64,000 bases of DNA from Rhodobacteraceae bacterium (ex Bugula neritina AB1) (GCA_001730095.1 MDLF01000044.1:52809-116808), one strand, 5' to 3'; counted from the first letter of the stretch, positions 18,004-27,846 are shown. Made by a program: numbers and translations. The notes: generated by a model from the letters alone, not told the origin.

Positions 18004-18053
18004 TTGACAAAATTAGTAAATTATAATACCCGCCGCGCTCGAAGGAGTTGCGG
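18004..18053 (+). promoter_or_regulatory. AT-rich promoter-like segment and strong ribosome site of the 847-residue fusion gene
   Basis: TTGACA (18004-18009) and TATAAT (18022-18027) both match sigma-70 boxes, but the 12-base spacing is too short for a normal promoter, so only the TATAAT may count. GAAGGAG at 18041-18047 is a strong ribosome site six bases before the ATG at 18054 and decides that start over the TTG at 18048. Confidence 0.4.
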
Positions 18054-20597
18054 ATGTTTTACGACTTGGCAAGTTTGCGCATTTTTGGCGCCCGGCCCTG
18101 CCTGATACCAGCAGCAGGACCGCAGCTGACCTATGCTGCCTTGGCAGACGCCGCAGAAGACTTTGCACGCCAGTTGCCGCCCGATCGGCGGCTGATTGCG
18201 GTGGAAGCTGCAAGCGATCCGCAGGCCATTGCGGCCTATCTCGGCGCGCTCGCGGCAGGCCATGCAGTGATGCCGCTGCCCGCCGGGGATGCCGAGACCG
18301 CCGCCCGCCTGGAAGACCGCTTCTGCCCTGCCGCCAGCTTTCGCCGTGTGAACGGCAGCTGGCAGCTGATTGCACATACGCGCGCGCCCGCAGATATTCA
18401 TCCCGAGCTTGCCCTGCTGCTGCAAACCTCTGGCAGCACCGGCCACGGCCGCGGCGTGCGCCTGTCTGCCACAGCCGTGGACAGCAACGCCCGCGCCATT
18501 GCCGAGTATCTGGAGATCCAGCCCCAGGACCGCGCCGCGCTGATCCTGCCGCTGCATTATTCCTACGGGTTGTCGGTGCTGCATTCGCATCTGGCAGCAG
18601 GTGCCAGCCTGTGGCTGGCCCCCGGCTCGGTGCTGGACACCGGGTTTGCAGAGGCTCTTGCTGCCTCCGGCGCCACCAGCCTGGCTGGGGTTCCGCATCA
18701 CTTCCGGCTGCTGGAAAGCGCCGGCCTGGCGCAGGCGCTGCCCGGATCTCTCAGGACACTGACCGTTGCGGGCGGCGCAATGCAACCGGAACAGGTCCGC
18801 ACATGGGCTGCCCGGATGCAGCACCGCTCAGGCCGGTTCTTTGTCATGTACGGCCAGACAGAGGCCACTGCGCGGATCAGCTATCTGCCGCCAGAGCTGG
18901 CGCAGGACAACGCCGGTGCCGCTGGTCTTGCCATTCCTGGCGGCCAGCTGCTGCTGCGCGACGCCGGCGGCAGGGACATCACCACACCGGAAGGTGAGGG
19001 AGAGCTGATCTATAAAGGCCCGAACGTGATGATGGGCTATGCCGAAGGCAGCGCAGATCTGCTCAAAGGCGCAGAACTCAGCGAACTCGCCACCGGTGAC
19101 CTGGCCCGGCGCGCGGCTTGTGGCCTCTACCATATCACCGGCCGGCTGTCGCGGATGTCCAAGATCGCAGGGCTGCGCATCGGCCATGACGCCATTGAAC
19201 GCGCCCTGGCTGCCCAGGGGCACGAGGCCGCAGTCTGGGGCGACGATGCCCGTATCTCCATCGCCATCTGCGGCCACCCGGATGGCATCGCCGCCCTGGC
19301 CGCCCGGATGACCGGCGTCGGCCAGCAGCATTTCACCGTGATCCCGCGCAAATCCCTGCCGCGCCGCGCCAATGGCAAGATCGACTACCCGATGCTTCGG
19401 GCCCAATCGGCAGCCCCCAAGCGCGCCAAAGGGGTTCTGGCTGCCTATCAGGCGGCATTTGCGCCGCAGACCGTGGGCCGCAACGACAGCTTTGCCTCGC
19501 TTGGCGGCGACTCGCTGCGCCATGTGGAACTGTCGCTGGCGCTGGACGACATTCTGGGCGGCGCCCCGGCGGGCTGGGAAAAGATGCCCGTCAAGGACTT
19601 GCAGCAGGCCGCTCCAGCGCCCGCCGCAGGCCTGCCCTTTGATCTTGTCGCCCGGGTTCTGGCCATCTTCGCCGTGGTGGTGGCGCATCAGACCTTCTGG
19701 CCGGTTTTCGGCGGTGCTGCAGCTATGGTCATCCTGATGGGGATGAGCATCGCAGGGTTTCGGTGGGACGCGCTGAAATCCGGCGATCTGCACAGTTTTT
19801 TCAAACCCGTGGCCGCAGTGCTGATCCCCTACTACCTGATCCTTGCGGGCTATGCCGTCGCCTGGGAGCAGATGCCCTGGGTGTCGGTCTTTCTGGCTGG
19901 CAATTTTGCCCTGACCGTCCCCGAAACCGGTCTGATGCTGCCCTATCTCTATTGGTTCATCGAAGCCTACTTGCAGATGACCCTGCTTGTGGCCCTGCCG
20001 TTCATGCTGCCGCCGCTGCGCCGCTGGCTGGTGCATCAGGGCGCCTTTCGCGCAGGTCTTTGCTTGCTGGGTTTTGCCATCGCGCTGCGCCTTGGCGTGC
20101 CCGAGGTCTGGAACATCGGCGGCCGGGCGCAGTTCACCGTGCCCTGGGTGTTCTACCTGTTTGCGCTTGGCTGGTGCATCACAGCCGCGAGCACGCTGAC
20201 ACAGCGGTTGCTGGTGCTGGCCGCCGCCTGCATCATCATGCCGATGGCGGCCTATATGGGCGGCAACTGGTACGGCGGCTGGATCAAATACATGTGGCTG
20301 CTGGCGCTGATCGCCGGGCTGCTGTTCCTTTCCCGCCTGCCGATGCCACGCATTGCCGTGCGGCCCATGATGCGGCTCGCCCAGGCGACCTTTCACATCT
20401 ATCTTTTGCACCGCTTTGTACCGGAACTGCTGATGCCGATGGCAGGGCTCGAGGGCCGCAGCCCGTTGAATGATGCGCTGGCCATCTTTGGCGGCATTGC
20501 CCTGGGCCTGGCCGCCGCCGCCCTGCAGCGGCAGCTGGTCCGGATGTGGTTGCAGGTGCGGAACCGCCGCCCCACCATGGCCCAGGCAAATATCTGA
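18054..20597 (+). CDS. Fusion: adenylation domain + carrier domain + acyltransferase-3-like membrane domain
   Basis: The protein has 847 residues from the ATG at 18054. Residues about 1-450 form an ANL adenylation domain: LLLQTSGSTGHGRGV (P-loop, near 123-137), MYGQTEATARISYL (A5), ATGDLARR (A7), and RRANGKIDY with the catalytic Lys near 442. Residues about 460-520 hold a peptidyl/acyl-carrier domain with LGGDSLRHVEL, the Ser near 487 being the phosphopantetheine site. From about 530 on there are some ten hydrophobic helices; the first, RVLAIFAVVVAHQTFWPVFG, has the Arg...His pattern that starts acyltransferase-3 proteins. One chain could therefore activate an amino or other carboxylic acid, hold it as a thioester and pass it across the membrane to a glycan, like DltA, DltC and a membrane acyltransferase in one. 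Substrate and target are unknown. Confidence 0.8.
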   Translation: MFYDLASLRIFGARPCLIPAAGPQLTYAALADAAEDFARQLPPDRRLIAVEAASDPQAIAAYLGALAAGHAVMPLPAGDAETAARLEDRFCPAASFRRVNGSWQLIAHTRAPADIHPELALLLQTSGSTGHGRGVRLSATAVDSNARAIAEYLEIQPQDRAALILPLHYSYGLSVLHSHLAAGASLWLAPGSVLDTGFAEALAASGATSLAGVPHHFRLLESAGLAQALPGSLRTLTVAGGAMQPEQVRTWAARMQHRSGRFFVMYGQTEATARISYLPPELAQDNAGAAGLAIPGGQLLLRDAGGRDITTPEGEGELIYKGPNVMMGYAEGSADLLKGAELSELATGDLARRAACGLYHITGRLSRMSKIAGLRIGHDAIERALAAQGHEAAVWGDDARISIAICGHPDGIAALAARMTGVGQQHFTVIPRKSLPRRANGKIDYPMLRAQSAAPKRAKGVLAAYQAAFAPQTVGRNDSFASLGGDSLRHVELSLALDDILGGAPAGWEKMPVKDLQQAAPAPAAGLPFDLVARVLAIFAVVVAHQTFWPVFGGAAAMVILMGMSIAGFRWDALKSGDLHSFFKPVAAVLIPYYLILAGYAVAWEQMPWVSVFLAGNFALTVPETGLMLPYLYWFIEAYLQMTLLVALPFMLPPLRRWLVHQGAFRAGLCLLGFAIALRLGVPEVWNIGGRAQFTVPWVFYLFALGWCITAASTLTQRLLVLAAACIIMPMAAYMGGNWYGGWIKYMWLLALIAGLLFLSRLPMPRIAVRPMMRLAQATFHIYLLHRFVPELLMPMAGLEGRSPLNDALAIFGGIALGLAAAALQRQLVRMWLQVRNRRPTMAQANI

Positions 20598-20923
20598 CAG
20601 CCTGGTGACGCCGGGCAGAACATCTTAATCCGGCCGTGTCCGCAATTGCTTGCGCATCCAGGATTCCAGCTTCTGCACGGCCTCCGGCACCACCCCATTT
20701 GGGCTCAGAGCAGGATTTCACCTCTCGGCAACGGGCGCGGACTGCGGTATTGCCCATGGGAACACCGGCCCCGACGGCGCTGAAAACGGCGGCGCTTTCG
20801 GGGGCGGAAAGAAAACCGGCGACGGCCGCGAATACAGCTCCGGCGCCTGCAACGGATACATGCGCCGGCAGACCGATACGGTGATTTACTCACCCGGGCC
20901 GCCGCTTGCTCAGGAGATCAAGT
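20598..20923. other. Intergenic; possible small frame at 20650-20923, weak
   Basis: Between the fusion gene and the oxidoreductase lies a stretch with a 94-codon plus-strand frame (ATG 20650, stop 20932-20934) whose translation (rich in Gly, Thr and Asp, ending [14 protein letters not shown]) resembles no family I know and overlaps the next start. It has no good ribosome site. I regard it as unproven. AGGAG at 20912-20916 serves the next gene. Confidence 0.25.
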
Positions 20924-22195
20924 TTGACATCTGATCTGGCATCCTGCCTCTGGCATCAAACCTGCCAGGAGACCCCCGCCTTCGAGGAGCTCACCGGCGA
21001 GGCTGAAGCCGATCTTGTGGTGATCGGCGGCGGCTTTACCGGCTGCTCTGCTGCACTGAAAGCCGCAGAAATGGGGGCCTCGGTTCACCTGATCGAGGCA
21101 GATGAAACCGGCAGCGGCGGTTCCGGGCGTAATGTGGGGCTGGTCAATGCCGGCCTCTGGCTGCCGCCCGAAGACATCAACGCCGAACTGGGCGCTGGGA
21201 CCGGCAGCCGCCTGTCCCAGCTGCTGGCGGGTGCCCCGGACATGGTGTTCTCGCTGATCACCAAACACGCCATCCAATGCGAAGCGGAAACCGGCGGCAC
21301 CCTGCACTGCGCCCATGCGCCCGCCGGGATGAAAGATCTGCAGCGCCGCCATGCCCAGCTCCGCGCAATCGGTGCTCCGGTCCAATTGCTGCCGCGCGAC
21401 GACGCCATCCAGCGCACCGGCTCCGAGGCCGTGCACGGCGCCCTGTTTGACCCGCGCGCAGGCACCATCCAGCCGCTCGCCTTTGTCCGCGGCCTTGCCC
21501 GCGCCGCCGCCCGGGCAGGCGCGCAGCTGCATGAACATTCTGCCGCCACCGCCATCAGCCGCGACGGCAGCACGTGGCATGTGGCAACGCCCAAGGGCAG
21601 CATCCGCGCCAAACATCTGATCATGGCCACAAACGCCTATGCCCGCAGCCTCTCCGGTTACGCCGCGCCGCAGGTGATCCCGGTGCATTATTTCCAGGCC
21701 GCCACCGATCCGCTGCCCGCCCCGCTGCTCAGGCAGATCCTGCCAATGAAGGAAGGCTGCTGGGATACCGCATTGGTGATGTCGTCCTGGCGGCTGGATC
21801 AGGCCGGGCGGCTGATCATCGGCGGTATGGGCGCGCTCGACCATTTCGGCAGCGCGCTGCACCGCAGCTGGCTGCCCCGCAAACTGGCAGCCCTTTATCC
21901 GGATCTGAAAGAGGCGCAGCTGCGCAGCCACTGGCACGGTCGCATCGCCATGACCGCCGAGCATTTGCCCAAGATTCTGGACCTGCAGGGCGGCTTTGCC
22001 TGTTTTGGGTATTCCGGTCGCGGTATCGGCCCCGGCACCCTGTTCGGTACCGCCATGGCCGAGGCGCTGCTGACAGGCGACAGCACCTGCCTGCCGGTGC
22101 CGCCCGTCCCCGACCACAGCCTGCCCTTTGCGGGTCTGCGCAGCACCTACTACGAGACCGGCGCCACGCTCACCCATCTGATCAGCAACAGGTGA
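20924..22195 (+). CDS. FAD-dependent amino acid/amine oxidoreductase (DAO family)
   Basis: The TTG at 20924 is chosen because AGGAG lies seven bases upstream; this gives 423 residues. The Rossmann fold is near the N-terminus: [23 protein letters not shown] (GxGxxG near residues 31-36), followed by [21 protein letters not shown], the flavin-contact segment of glycine/D-amino acid oxidases and gamma-glutamylputrescine oxidase (PuuB-like). The C-terminal [20 protein letters not shown] closes the FAD site. It is cytoplasmic and would oxidise a secondary or primary amine with oxygen. It may form an operon with the upstream adenylation fusion, so its product could be that enzyme's substrate, but this is inference. 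Confidence 0.85.
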   Translation: MTSDLASCLWHQTCQETPAFEELTGEAEADLVVIGGGFTGCSAALKAAEMGASVHLIEADETGSGGSGRNVGLVNAGLWLPPEDINAELGAGTGSRLSQLLAGAPDMVFSLITKHAIQCEAETGGTLHCAHAPAGMKDLQRRHAQLRAIGAPVQLLPRDDAIQRTGSEAVHGALFDPRAGTIQPLAFVRGLARAAARAGAQLHEHSAATAISRDGSTWHVATPKGSIRAKHLIMATNAYARSLSGYAAPQVIPVHYFQAATDPLPAPLLRQILPMKEGCWDTALVMSSWRLDQAGRLIIGGMGALDHFGSALHRSWLPRKLAALYPDLKEAQLRSHWHGRIAMTAEHLPKILDLQGGFACFGYSGRGIGPGTLFGTAMAEALLTGDSTCLPVPPVPDHSLPFAGLRSTYYETGATLTHLISNR

Positions 22196-22226
22196 TCAAG
22201 GCAGGCCGCTTGGCGCGCCCGCATCT

Positions 22227-23312
22227 TCAGCAACCGGCAATTGCCGCGCCAATATCCTGCAACAGCGCCGGATAGAACTGCGGCCCCGGTTCCAGCCCGG
22301 CCCCCAAGGGATCCAGCACAGCAGTGCCCGCACCGGTGCCATCCAGCACCGTGGCAACCAGCCCCGGATTGAACTGTGGCTCGGAAAACACGCAGGCCAC
22401 TTTCCGAGCCGCCACCACATCCCGGATTTCCGCAATCCGCGCCGGACTTGGCTTTGCCGCATCGCTGAGCGTGATCGCCCCGGCCGCGCTGAGACCAAAG
22501 CCCCGCTCAAAATACTGATAGGCATCGTGGAACACGATGAACGGCTTGTCCTGGAACGGCTCCAACGCAGCCGAAACGCTTGCCACAGCCTCTGCAATCT
22601 CCTGCTTGCCCGCCTCTGCATTGGCCATATAGGCCGCTGCATTATCCGGGTCATGCTCTGCCAGCTCTTTCGCAATTACATCCAGCCAGGCCTGGGCATT
22701 ACCCGGCAGCAACCAGGCATGCGGATCGGCGCCCTGGTGGTCATGCCCATGCGCTTTGGCGTGATCATCATGATCACCGTGATCCTCATGCGCCGCATGT
22801 TCTTCATGATCATGGTCATCATGGCCCGCGTGATCATCATGTTCTTCATGATCTTCATGGCCGTGGTCATCGTGACCGGTATGGTCCTCATGCTCCTCGG
22901 GACCGTCATGGTTTGCGTGATCTTCCTGCGCCTCATGGTCACCATGGTCATGCGCCTCAAACCGGGCGCCCTCGCGGAACGGCAGCACCAACGTGCCGGT
23001 GCTTTCCAGCAATGCAACCCGATGCGCATCGCCCGCCAGTTCCTCCAGCGGACCTTCCAGCCAGGTCGTCAAACCGCCCCCCATCCAGAAAACCACATCT
23101 GCCTGATCCAGCGCCCGCGCCTCAGAGGGGCGCATCGAATAGCCATGCGGCGAAGCGCCCGGCCGAACCACCAGGGCCGGCGCGCCCATGCCCTGCATCA
23201 CCCGCGCCACCAGCCCGTGCACCGGCGTAATATCCGCCGCAACCCTGGGCACCTCTGCCCAGGCCGCCCCCGTTGCCGCCAAAAGCACTGCCGCTGCCAC
23301 CGCGTTCCGCAT
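22227..23312 (-). CDS. znuA: Zinc ABC transporter periplasmic binding protein ZnuA
   Basis: The protein has 361 residues with a signal peptide (MRNAVAAAVLLAATGAAWA). It has the cluster A-I features: DITPVHGLVARVM with the first metal His, ASPHGYSMRPSEA with the second, and IVFHDAYQYFERGFGL with the third. Between residues about 118 and 195 lies a very long loop made almost only of His, Asp and Glu (about 30 His), much longer than in typical ZnuA, which captures zinc for delivery. PHAWLLPGNAQ follows the loop. The gene is divergent from zur-znuC-znuB across a Zur-like operator, so it should be repressed in zinc. Confidence 0.95.
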   Translation of the reverse strand: MRNAVAAAVLLAATGAAWAEVPRVAADITPVHGLVARVMQGMGAPALVVRPGASPHGYSMRPSEARALDQADVVFWMGGGLTTWLEGPLEELAGDAHRVALLESTGTLVLPFREGARFEAHDHGDHEAQEDHANHDGPEEHEDHTGHDDHGHEDHEEHDDHAGHDDHDHEEHAAHEDHGDHDDHAKAHGHDHQGADPHAWLLPGNAQAWLDVIAKELAEHDPDNAAAYMANAEAGKQEIAEAVASVSAALEPFQDKPFIVFHDAYQYFERGFGLSAAGAITLSDAAKPSPARIAEIRDVVAARKVACVFSEPQFNPGLVATVLDGTGAGTAVLDPLGAGLEPGPQFYPALLQDIGAAIAGC

Positions 23313-23429
23313 GTCACCCTCCGATGTAACTTTATAACATTTCGTCCGGGTTGATAAACGTCATAACATAACATATCAAGAGGCAAATCGCGCCGCCTCC
23401 CACAGGCCCGCCCCCAAAGGAATGCCTCC
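23313..23429. promoter_or_regulatory. Divergent znuA / zur promoter region with Zur-box-like operator
   Basis: GATGTAACTTTATAACATTTC at 23323-23343 matches one arm and most of the other of the palindromic Zur consensus built on GTTATANTATAAC; read on the other strand it begins GAAATGTTATAA. It lies eleven bases from the znuA start codon, where binding would block znuA. A second AT-rich stretch with TTGATA...TATCAA ends (23350-23378, inner CATAACATAACAT) may be a second site controlling zur. Zur repression of both directions is inferred from family knowledge. Confidence 0.75.
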
Positions 23430-23912
23430 ATGGACTCCCTCGGTTTCGAACCGCATGACCACAGCAGCTGCGTTCATGACAGCATTGCCGCCGCCGAGGC
23501 CCACTGCCGGCAGCACGCCCTGCAATTCACCAAAGTCCGCCGCCGGGTGCTGGAGATCCTGCTGCAGGAGCACCGCGCGCTCGGCGCTTACGACATCCTC
23601 GACCGGCTGCGCCAGGAGGGTCTCGGCTCACAGCCGCCCGTCGCCTATCGCGCTCTGGATTTCCTGGTCACCAACGGTCTGGCCCATAAGATTGAACGCC
23701 TGAATGCTTTTATCGCATGTTCCCATCCGGGCGACAGCCATGCGCCGTTCTTCCTGATCTGCCGGTCCTGCGACGCGGTGGCCGAGGCGCACCGCGAACC
23801 GTCACAAGGCCAGCTTGGCGCGGCCGCCCGCGAGGCCGGCTTTATCATCGAACGCGCCGTGATCGAGGCCGAAGGCCTCTGCCCGAAATGCCAGCAAAGC
23901 CCGGCCGCATGA
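23430..23912 (+). CDS. zur: Zinc uptake regulator Zur (Fur family)
   Basis: The protein has 160 residues. After an N-terminal HDHSSCVHD region it has the Fur winged helix (LQFTKVRRRVLEILLQEHRALGAYDIL, then PPVAYRALDFLVTNGLAHKIERLNAFIAC) and the metal sites: CSHPGDSHAPFFLICRSC with a C-x2-C pair and a closing CPKC pair at about residues 151-154 for the structural zinc. AAAGGA lies before the ATG. It binds zinc and represses zinc uptake genes. It overlaps znuC by four bases (ATGA), so regulator and transporter are made together. Confidence 0.93.
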   Translation: MDSLGFEPHDHSSCVHDSIAAAEAHCRQHALQFTKVRRRVLEILLQEHRALGAYDILDRLRQEGLGSQPPVAYRALDFLVTNGLAHKIERLNAFIACSHPGDSHAPFFLICRSCDAVAEAHREPSQGQLGAAAREAGFIIERAVIEAEGLCPKCQQSPAA

Positions 23913-24673
23913 GCAGCCTGCTCTCTCTGGATGGCCTCAGCGTCGCGCATGGCGGCAACACGGTGCTGTCCAGTGTCAGCCTCAGCATTCAGGCCGGCGA
24001 GATCGTCACCGTGGTCGGCCCCAACGGCTCCGGCAAATCCACCCTGCTGCGCAGCGTGATCGGCGCACAGAAGCCCTCGCGCGGCACGGTCACCCGCGCG
24101 CCCGGCCTGCGCATCGGCTATGTGCCGCAGAAACTGCACATCGACCCGACCCTGCCACTGACTGTGCGCCGGTTTCTCAGCCTGCCTGTCCGGGTGTCCG
24201 ATGCCCGCGCCGCCGAAGCACTGGAGCAGGCTGGCGCCGGCAATCTGGCGGCGCGGCAGATGTCCGGCCTGTCCGGCGGCCAGTTCCAGCGGGTGCTGCT
24301 GGCACGCGCGCTTCTGTGCAATCCGCAGCTGCTGATCCTGGACGAGGCCACCCAGGGCCTGGACCAGCCCGGCTCTGCAGCCTTTTATCAACGCATCGAA
24401 AAGGTCCGCCAGGAACTGGGCTGCGCAGTGCTGATGGTCAGCCACGAGCTGCATGTGGTGATGGCGGCCTCTGACCGGGTGATCTGCCTCAATGGCCATA
24501 TCTGCTGCGAGGGCGCGCCAGAGCATGTTGCCTCCGCCCCGGAATACCGGGCGCTGTTCGGCAGCGGCACCCAGGGCGCCCTGGCCCTGTACCGGCATGA
24601 GCACAATCACAGCCATGATCATGATACCGGCCACAGCTGCACCCATGATCACCACCACGAGGCGGCGGAATGA
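23909..24673 (+). CDS. znuC: Zinc ABC transporter ATPase ZnuC with His-rich tail
   Basis: The protein has 254 residues from the ATG overlapping the zur stop. Walker A GPNGSGKST (near residues 38-46), signature LSGGQFQRVLLARAL, Walker B LLILDEATQGLD and the switch His in MVSHELHV are all present. The last 25 residues, starting RHEHNHSHDHDTGHSC, are a cytoplasmic His/Asp cluster seldom seen this rich on a ZnuC ATPase; it may buffer or sense incoming zinc. The gene overlaps znuB by four bases. Confidence 0.94.
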   Translation: MSSLLSLDGLSVAHGGNTVLSSVSLSIQAGEIVTVVGPNGSGKSTLLRSVIGAQKPSRGTVTRAPGLRIGYVPQKLHIDPTLPLTVRRFLSLPVRVSDARAAEALEQAGAGNLAARQMSGLSGGQFQRVLLARALLCNPQLLILDEATQGLDQPGSAAFYQRIEKVRQELGCAVLMVSHELHVVMAASDRVICLNGHICCEGAPEHVASAPEYRALFGSGTQGALALYRHEHNHSHDHDTGHSCTHDHHHEAAE

Positions 24674-25476
24674 CCCTGCTTGACGATTTTCTGATCCGCG
24701 CCGCATTGGCAGGCATCGGCGTGGCCCTGGCGGCAGCACCCCTGGGCTGTTTCGTGGTCTGGCGCCGGATGGCCTATTTCGGCGATGCCACCGCGCATGC
24801 CTCGATCCTTGGCGTGGCGCTGGCGCTCAGCTTTGATGTTTCTGTCTTTGCAGGCGTTCTGGCCACGGCGCTGGCCATGGCCAGCACGGTCTCTGTCCTG
24901 GCCGGCCGGGGCTATGCGATGGACACGCTGCTGGGGGTGCTGGCGCATTCGTCGCTGGCCTTCGGCCTGGTTGCGGTGTCCTTCCTGCAAGGGGTCCGGA
25001 TCGACCTGATGGCCTATCTGTTCGGCGACATCCTGGCGGTGGGCCGCAGCGATCTGGCAGTGATCTGGAGCGGCGCTGTGCTGGTGCTGGTGCTCTTGTG
25101 GCAACGCTGGTCCGCGCTGCTGACGGCCACCCTGAACCCGGATCTGGCGCATGCAGCCGGCATTGATCCCCGGCGCGAGCAGATGGTGCTGACCATTGCC
25201 CTGGCGCTGGTGGTGGCCGTGGCAATCAAGGTGGTGGGCGTGCTGCTAATCGCGGCCATGCTGCTGATACCGGCAGCCGCCGCGCGGCCCTTTGCGGCGA
25301 CACCGGAACGAATGGCAGTCATCGCGGCGCTCCTGGGCATGCTGTCTGCTATCGGCGGCTTGCAGCTGGCCTTTACCTTTGACACGCCCGCCGGCCCCAG
25401 CATCGTCTGCCTGGCCGCCGGGCTGTTCGCGGCGTCCAGCCTGGCCGGTTTGCTGCTGCAGCGCCGCCGCAGCTGA
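24670..25476 (+). CDS. znuB: Zinc ABC transporter permease ZnuB
   Basis: The protein has 268 residues with seven to eight hydrophobic helices. Family landmarks are LGCFVVWRRMAYFGDATAHASILGVAL near residues 25-51, the LLGVLAHSSLAFGLV segment and the loop DPRREQMVLTIALALVVA; KVVGVLLIAAMLLIPAAAARPFA is the conserved EAA-like and pore part. It forms the inner-membrane channel with ZnuC as ATPase and ZnuA as zinc donor. It is the last gene of the zur operon. Confidence 0.94.
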   Translation: MTLLDDFLIRAALAGIGVALAAAPLGCFVVWRRMAYFGDATAHASILGVALALSFDVSVFAGVLATALAMASTVSVLAGRGYAMDTLLGVLAHSSLAFGLVAVSFLQGVRIDLMAYLFGDILAVGRSDLAVIWSGAVLVLVLLWQRWSALLTATLNPDLAHAAGIDPRREQMVLTIALALVVAVAIKVVGVLLIAAMLLIPAAAARPFAATPERMAVIAALLGMLSAIGGLQLAFTFDTPAGPSIVCLAAGLFAASSLAGLLLQRRRS

Positions 25477-25510
25477 CAGCCGGGCGGCCCCGCACGCAGC
25501 AACTCTCCCC

Positions 25511-25531
25511 CGGGGGCGCCAGGCGCCCCGG
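25511..25531. terminator. GC-rich hairpin between convergent znuB and sensor kinase genes
   Basis: GGGGCGCC (25513-25520) can pair with GGCGCCCC (25522-25529). No U-tract follows in either direction, so it may be only a weak bidirectional terminator. Confidence 0.4.
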
Positions 25532-25543
25532 CCAGCGCCAAGG

Positions 25544-27829
25544 TCAGCTGCCGGTGCGCTGCAAATCCGATGTTCCAGACCACTTCCGGATTGCCTCCTG
25601 CAAAGCCTTCTTGTTGATCGGCTTGCTCAGGAAATCATTCATGCCTGCTTCCAGGCATTCTTCCTTGTGCGAGGTCAGCGCATTGGCCGTCAGCGCGACA
25701 ATCGGGCAGGTGCCGCCGCCGCTCTCTGCTTCGATCCGGCGCATCTCTGCGGTGGCTTCCAGCCCGTCCATCTCCGGCATCATCATGTCCATCAGCACAA
25801 TGTCTGGCCGATCTTCCTGGAACTGGGCCACCGCTTCTTTGCCATTCTTGGCAATGCTGATGTCCAATGACGCATCCTTCAGCATCTTGGTCACCACCAG
25901 CTGGTTGGTCCTGTTGTCCTCTGCCAGCAACAGTTTCAGGCGGCGGCTGCACGCCGCGGTGCCGGAGGGCCGCCCCGCGGCAGTCCCAGCCTCCCGGACA
26001 GGCAGGCTGAGCGCCCGCCCAAGCACCTGCCGCAGCTGAACCGCGCGCACCGGTTTCAGCGCAAATTCACAGTTGCCGATGGCCGCAAAATCTTCCCGGC
26101 TCAAGGCCTGCTCCACCGAGGACAGAATGATCAGCGGCATGGTTTCGAAACCTGGCATTGCCCGGATCCGCGCAGCCAGAGCGCAGCCGTCCATGGCCGG
26201 CATCTGAAAATCCAGGATGGCAAAGTCGAAACGGCGCCCGTCCAGCTGCGCATCAGACAGGATTTCCAGCCCTTCACTCGCAGACGCCGCCAGCGTGCAG
26301 GCCACCCCCCATGTGCTCAGCCGTTCGGACAGGACCACGCGATTCAGCTCCAGGTCATCCACCAGCAAGCCCTGCAGCCCGACAAAGTCCGGCGGGCCGC
26401 CCTGCGGCACCTCAGCCGCCGGGCGGCCCGGCCGCAATGGCAGCTCAATGGTGAAAACCGATCCTTTGCCCGGCTCCGATTCCGCTTGCACCGATCCGCC
26501 CATCAACGTCAGCAGCCGCGACGAAATCGCCAGCCCCAGGCCGGTGCCCTCGAACATCCGCGTGGCCGCGTTGTCAACCTGTTCGAACGCGCGGAAAATC
26601 TTGCCTATCCGGTCCGGCTCAATGCCGATCCCGGTATCGCGCACCCGCAGTTTCAACAGATAGCTGCCGGTGTCGCGCTGCACCCCGGTGACGTCAATAA
26701 AGACATAGCCTTGATGGGTGAACTTGACCGCATTGCCGGCCACATTGGTGATCACCTGCCGGATCCGGCCCGGGTCGCCCTCAAAGATCTCAGGCAGCGT
26801 CGGATCGTAGCGCATGGTGATCTCAACGCCTTTTTCCGCCGCTTTCGGCGACAGCAAAGTCACCACATCTTCAACAGCGGTCTGAAGATTGAAAGGCTCC
26901 GTCGCGAATTCGACCTTGCCCGCTTCGATCTTGGAGAAATTCAGAATGTCATTGATGATCGTCAGCAGCGCCGCACCCGATTTCGAAATCGTCTCCGCAT
27001 ACATCTGCTGGTCGTCATCCAGCCTGGTTTCCTGCAGCAGTTCCGCCATGCCGATAACCCCGTTCATCGGCGTGCGGATTTCATGGCTCATATTGGCCAG
27101 GAAATCCGATTTTGCGCGGTTGGCGGTATCCGCCGCTTCGCGGGCCTGCTCCATGGCAAACTCGCGCTCATCGCGCTCGGCAAAGGTCTCCTCCAGCACC
27201 CCTACCGAGAAATCCAGCGCCCGGAACTCGCGGGACGCATACCAGGGCAGGGGCTGCGCCGGGCTGCGCAGGCCGGCAATTGCATCCGACATCCTATTGT
27301 GAATCACCTGCAGCGGCCGCAGTGCCAGACAGTGCACCAGCAGCAGAACCAGCAACGACAGCGCAAGCACCGGCACCACCGTCCAAAGCAGGATCTGACG
27401 CACCGAAGCGGCCACAAGGGCCTCGCCTTCCCGGGTTGACCATTCGACCACCATGGTGCCGAAGACAGCCCCTTCCAGTTCGATCGGCCGCTCATACATC
27501 ACCCGGCTGCCCTCTGGCACGCCCCCTGGCGCATTGGCCGCCGCCAGCAGCTTGCCCGCCGGGGTGAGGATCTTGATCGACACAATCTGTGGCCTGCGGG
27601 CAACCGCCTCGATCAAGCCGGTCTCCAGCACCGGCACATCTTCAACGATAATCGATTCCAGCATCAGCCCGGTCAGCAGGGAAACCGTGAGATCCGCCTG
27701 CCCGGCCAGCTGGGCTTCCAGTCTCTGCACCTCCTGGCGCTGCGCCAGATCGCCAACGACAATGCCAACAGCCGATGCCGCCAATAGCATCGACAGCACG
27801 ATCTGGAAAAGGATACTCGTACGCTTCAT
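25544..27829 (-). CDS. Hybrid sensor histidine kinase with two receiver domains
   Basis: The protein has 761 residues. Two membrane helices at about 8-27 and 146-167 enclose a periplasmic sensor region of about 115 residues. After a coiled linker the HisKA box [18 protein letters not shown] has the phospho-His at 249. The ATPase domain shows N ([20 protein letters not shown]), G1 (VRDTGIGI) and G2 (GTGLGLAI) boxes. Receiver 1 has Asp 540 in [11 protein letters not shown]; receiver 2 has Asp 681 in [11 protein letters not shown] and a complete switch set ending in LSKPI. No HPt domain is present, so phosphate must go to a separate HPt or regulator. The gene ends 17 bases after the PhnD-like gene on the same strand, so they are very likely partners. 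Confidence 0.93.
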   Translation of the reverse strand: MKRTSILFQIVLSMLLAASAVGIVVGDLAQRQEVQRLEAQLAGQADLTVSLLTGLMLESIIVEDVPVLETGLIEAVARRPQIVSIKILTPAGKLLAAANAPGGVPEGSRVMYERPIELEGAVFGTMVVEWSTREGEALVAASVRQILLWTVVPVLALSLLVLLLVHCLALRPLQVIHNRMSDAIAGLRSPAQPLPWYASREFRALDFSVGVLEETFAERDEREFAMEQAREAADTANRAKSDFLANMSHEIRTPMNGVIGMAELLQETRLDDDQQMYAETISKSGAALLTIINDILNFSKIEAGKVEFATEPFNLQTAVEDVVTLLSPKAAEKGVEITMRYDPTLPEIFEGDPGRIRQVITNVAGNAVKFTHQGYVFIDVTGVQRDTGSYLLKLRVRDTGIGIEPDRIGKIFRAFEQVDNAATRMFEGTGLGLAISSRLLTLMGGSVQAESEPGKGSVFTIELPLRPGRPAAEVPQGGPPDFVGLQGLLVDDLELNRVVLSERLSTWGVACTLAASASEGLEILSDAQLDGRRFDFAILDFQMPAMDGCALAARIRAMPGFETMPLIILSSVEQALSREDFAAIGNCEFALKPVRAVQLRQVLGRALSLPVREAGTAAGRPSGTAACSRRLKLLLAEDNRTNQLVVTKMLKDASLDISIAKNGKEAVAQFQEDRPDIVLMDMMMPEMDGLEATAEMRRIEAESGGGTCPIVALTANALTSHKEECLEAGMNDFLSKPINKKALQEAIRKWSGTSDLQRTGS

Positions 27830-27846
27830 TCTGCCAACGCAACGTT

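Noticed and set aside
18004..18027. TTGACA and TATAAT as a perfect sigma-70 promoter
   Set aside because: Spacing is only 12 bases, far from the usual 16-18, so the two boxes cannot work together; kept only as a weak promoter-like segment.
20636..20934. Small plus-strand genes before the oxidoreductase
   Set aside because: Two overlapping frames are open with no ribosome site and no family resemblance; the longer one runs over the next start. Not enough to call a gene.
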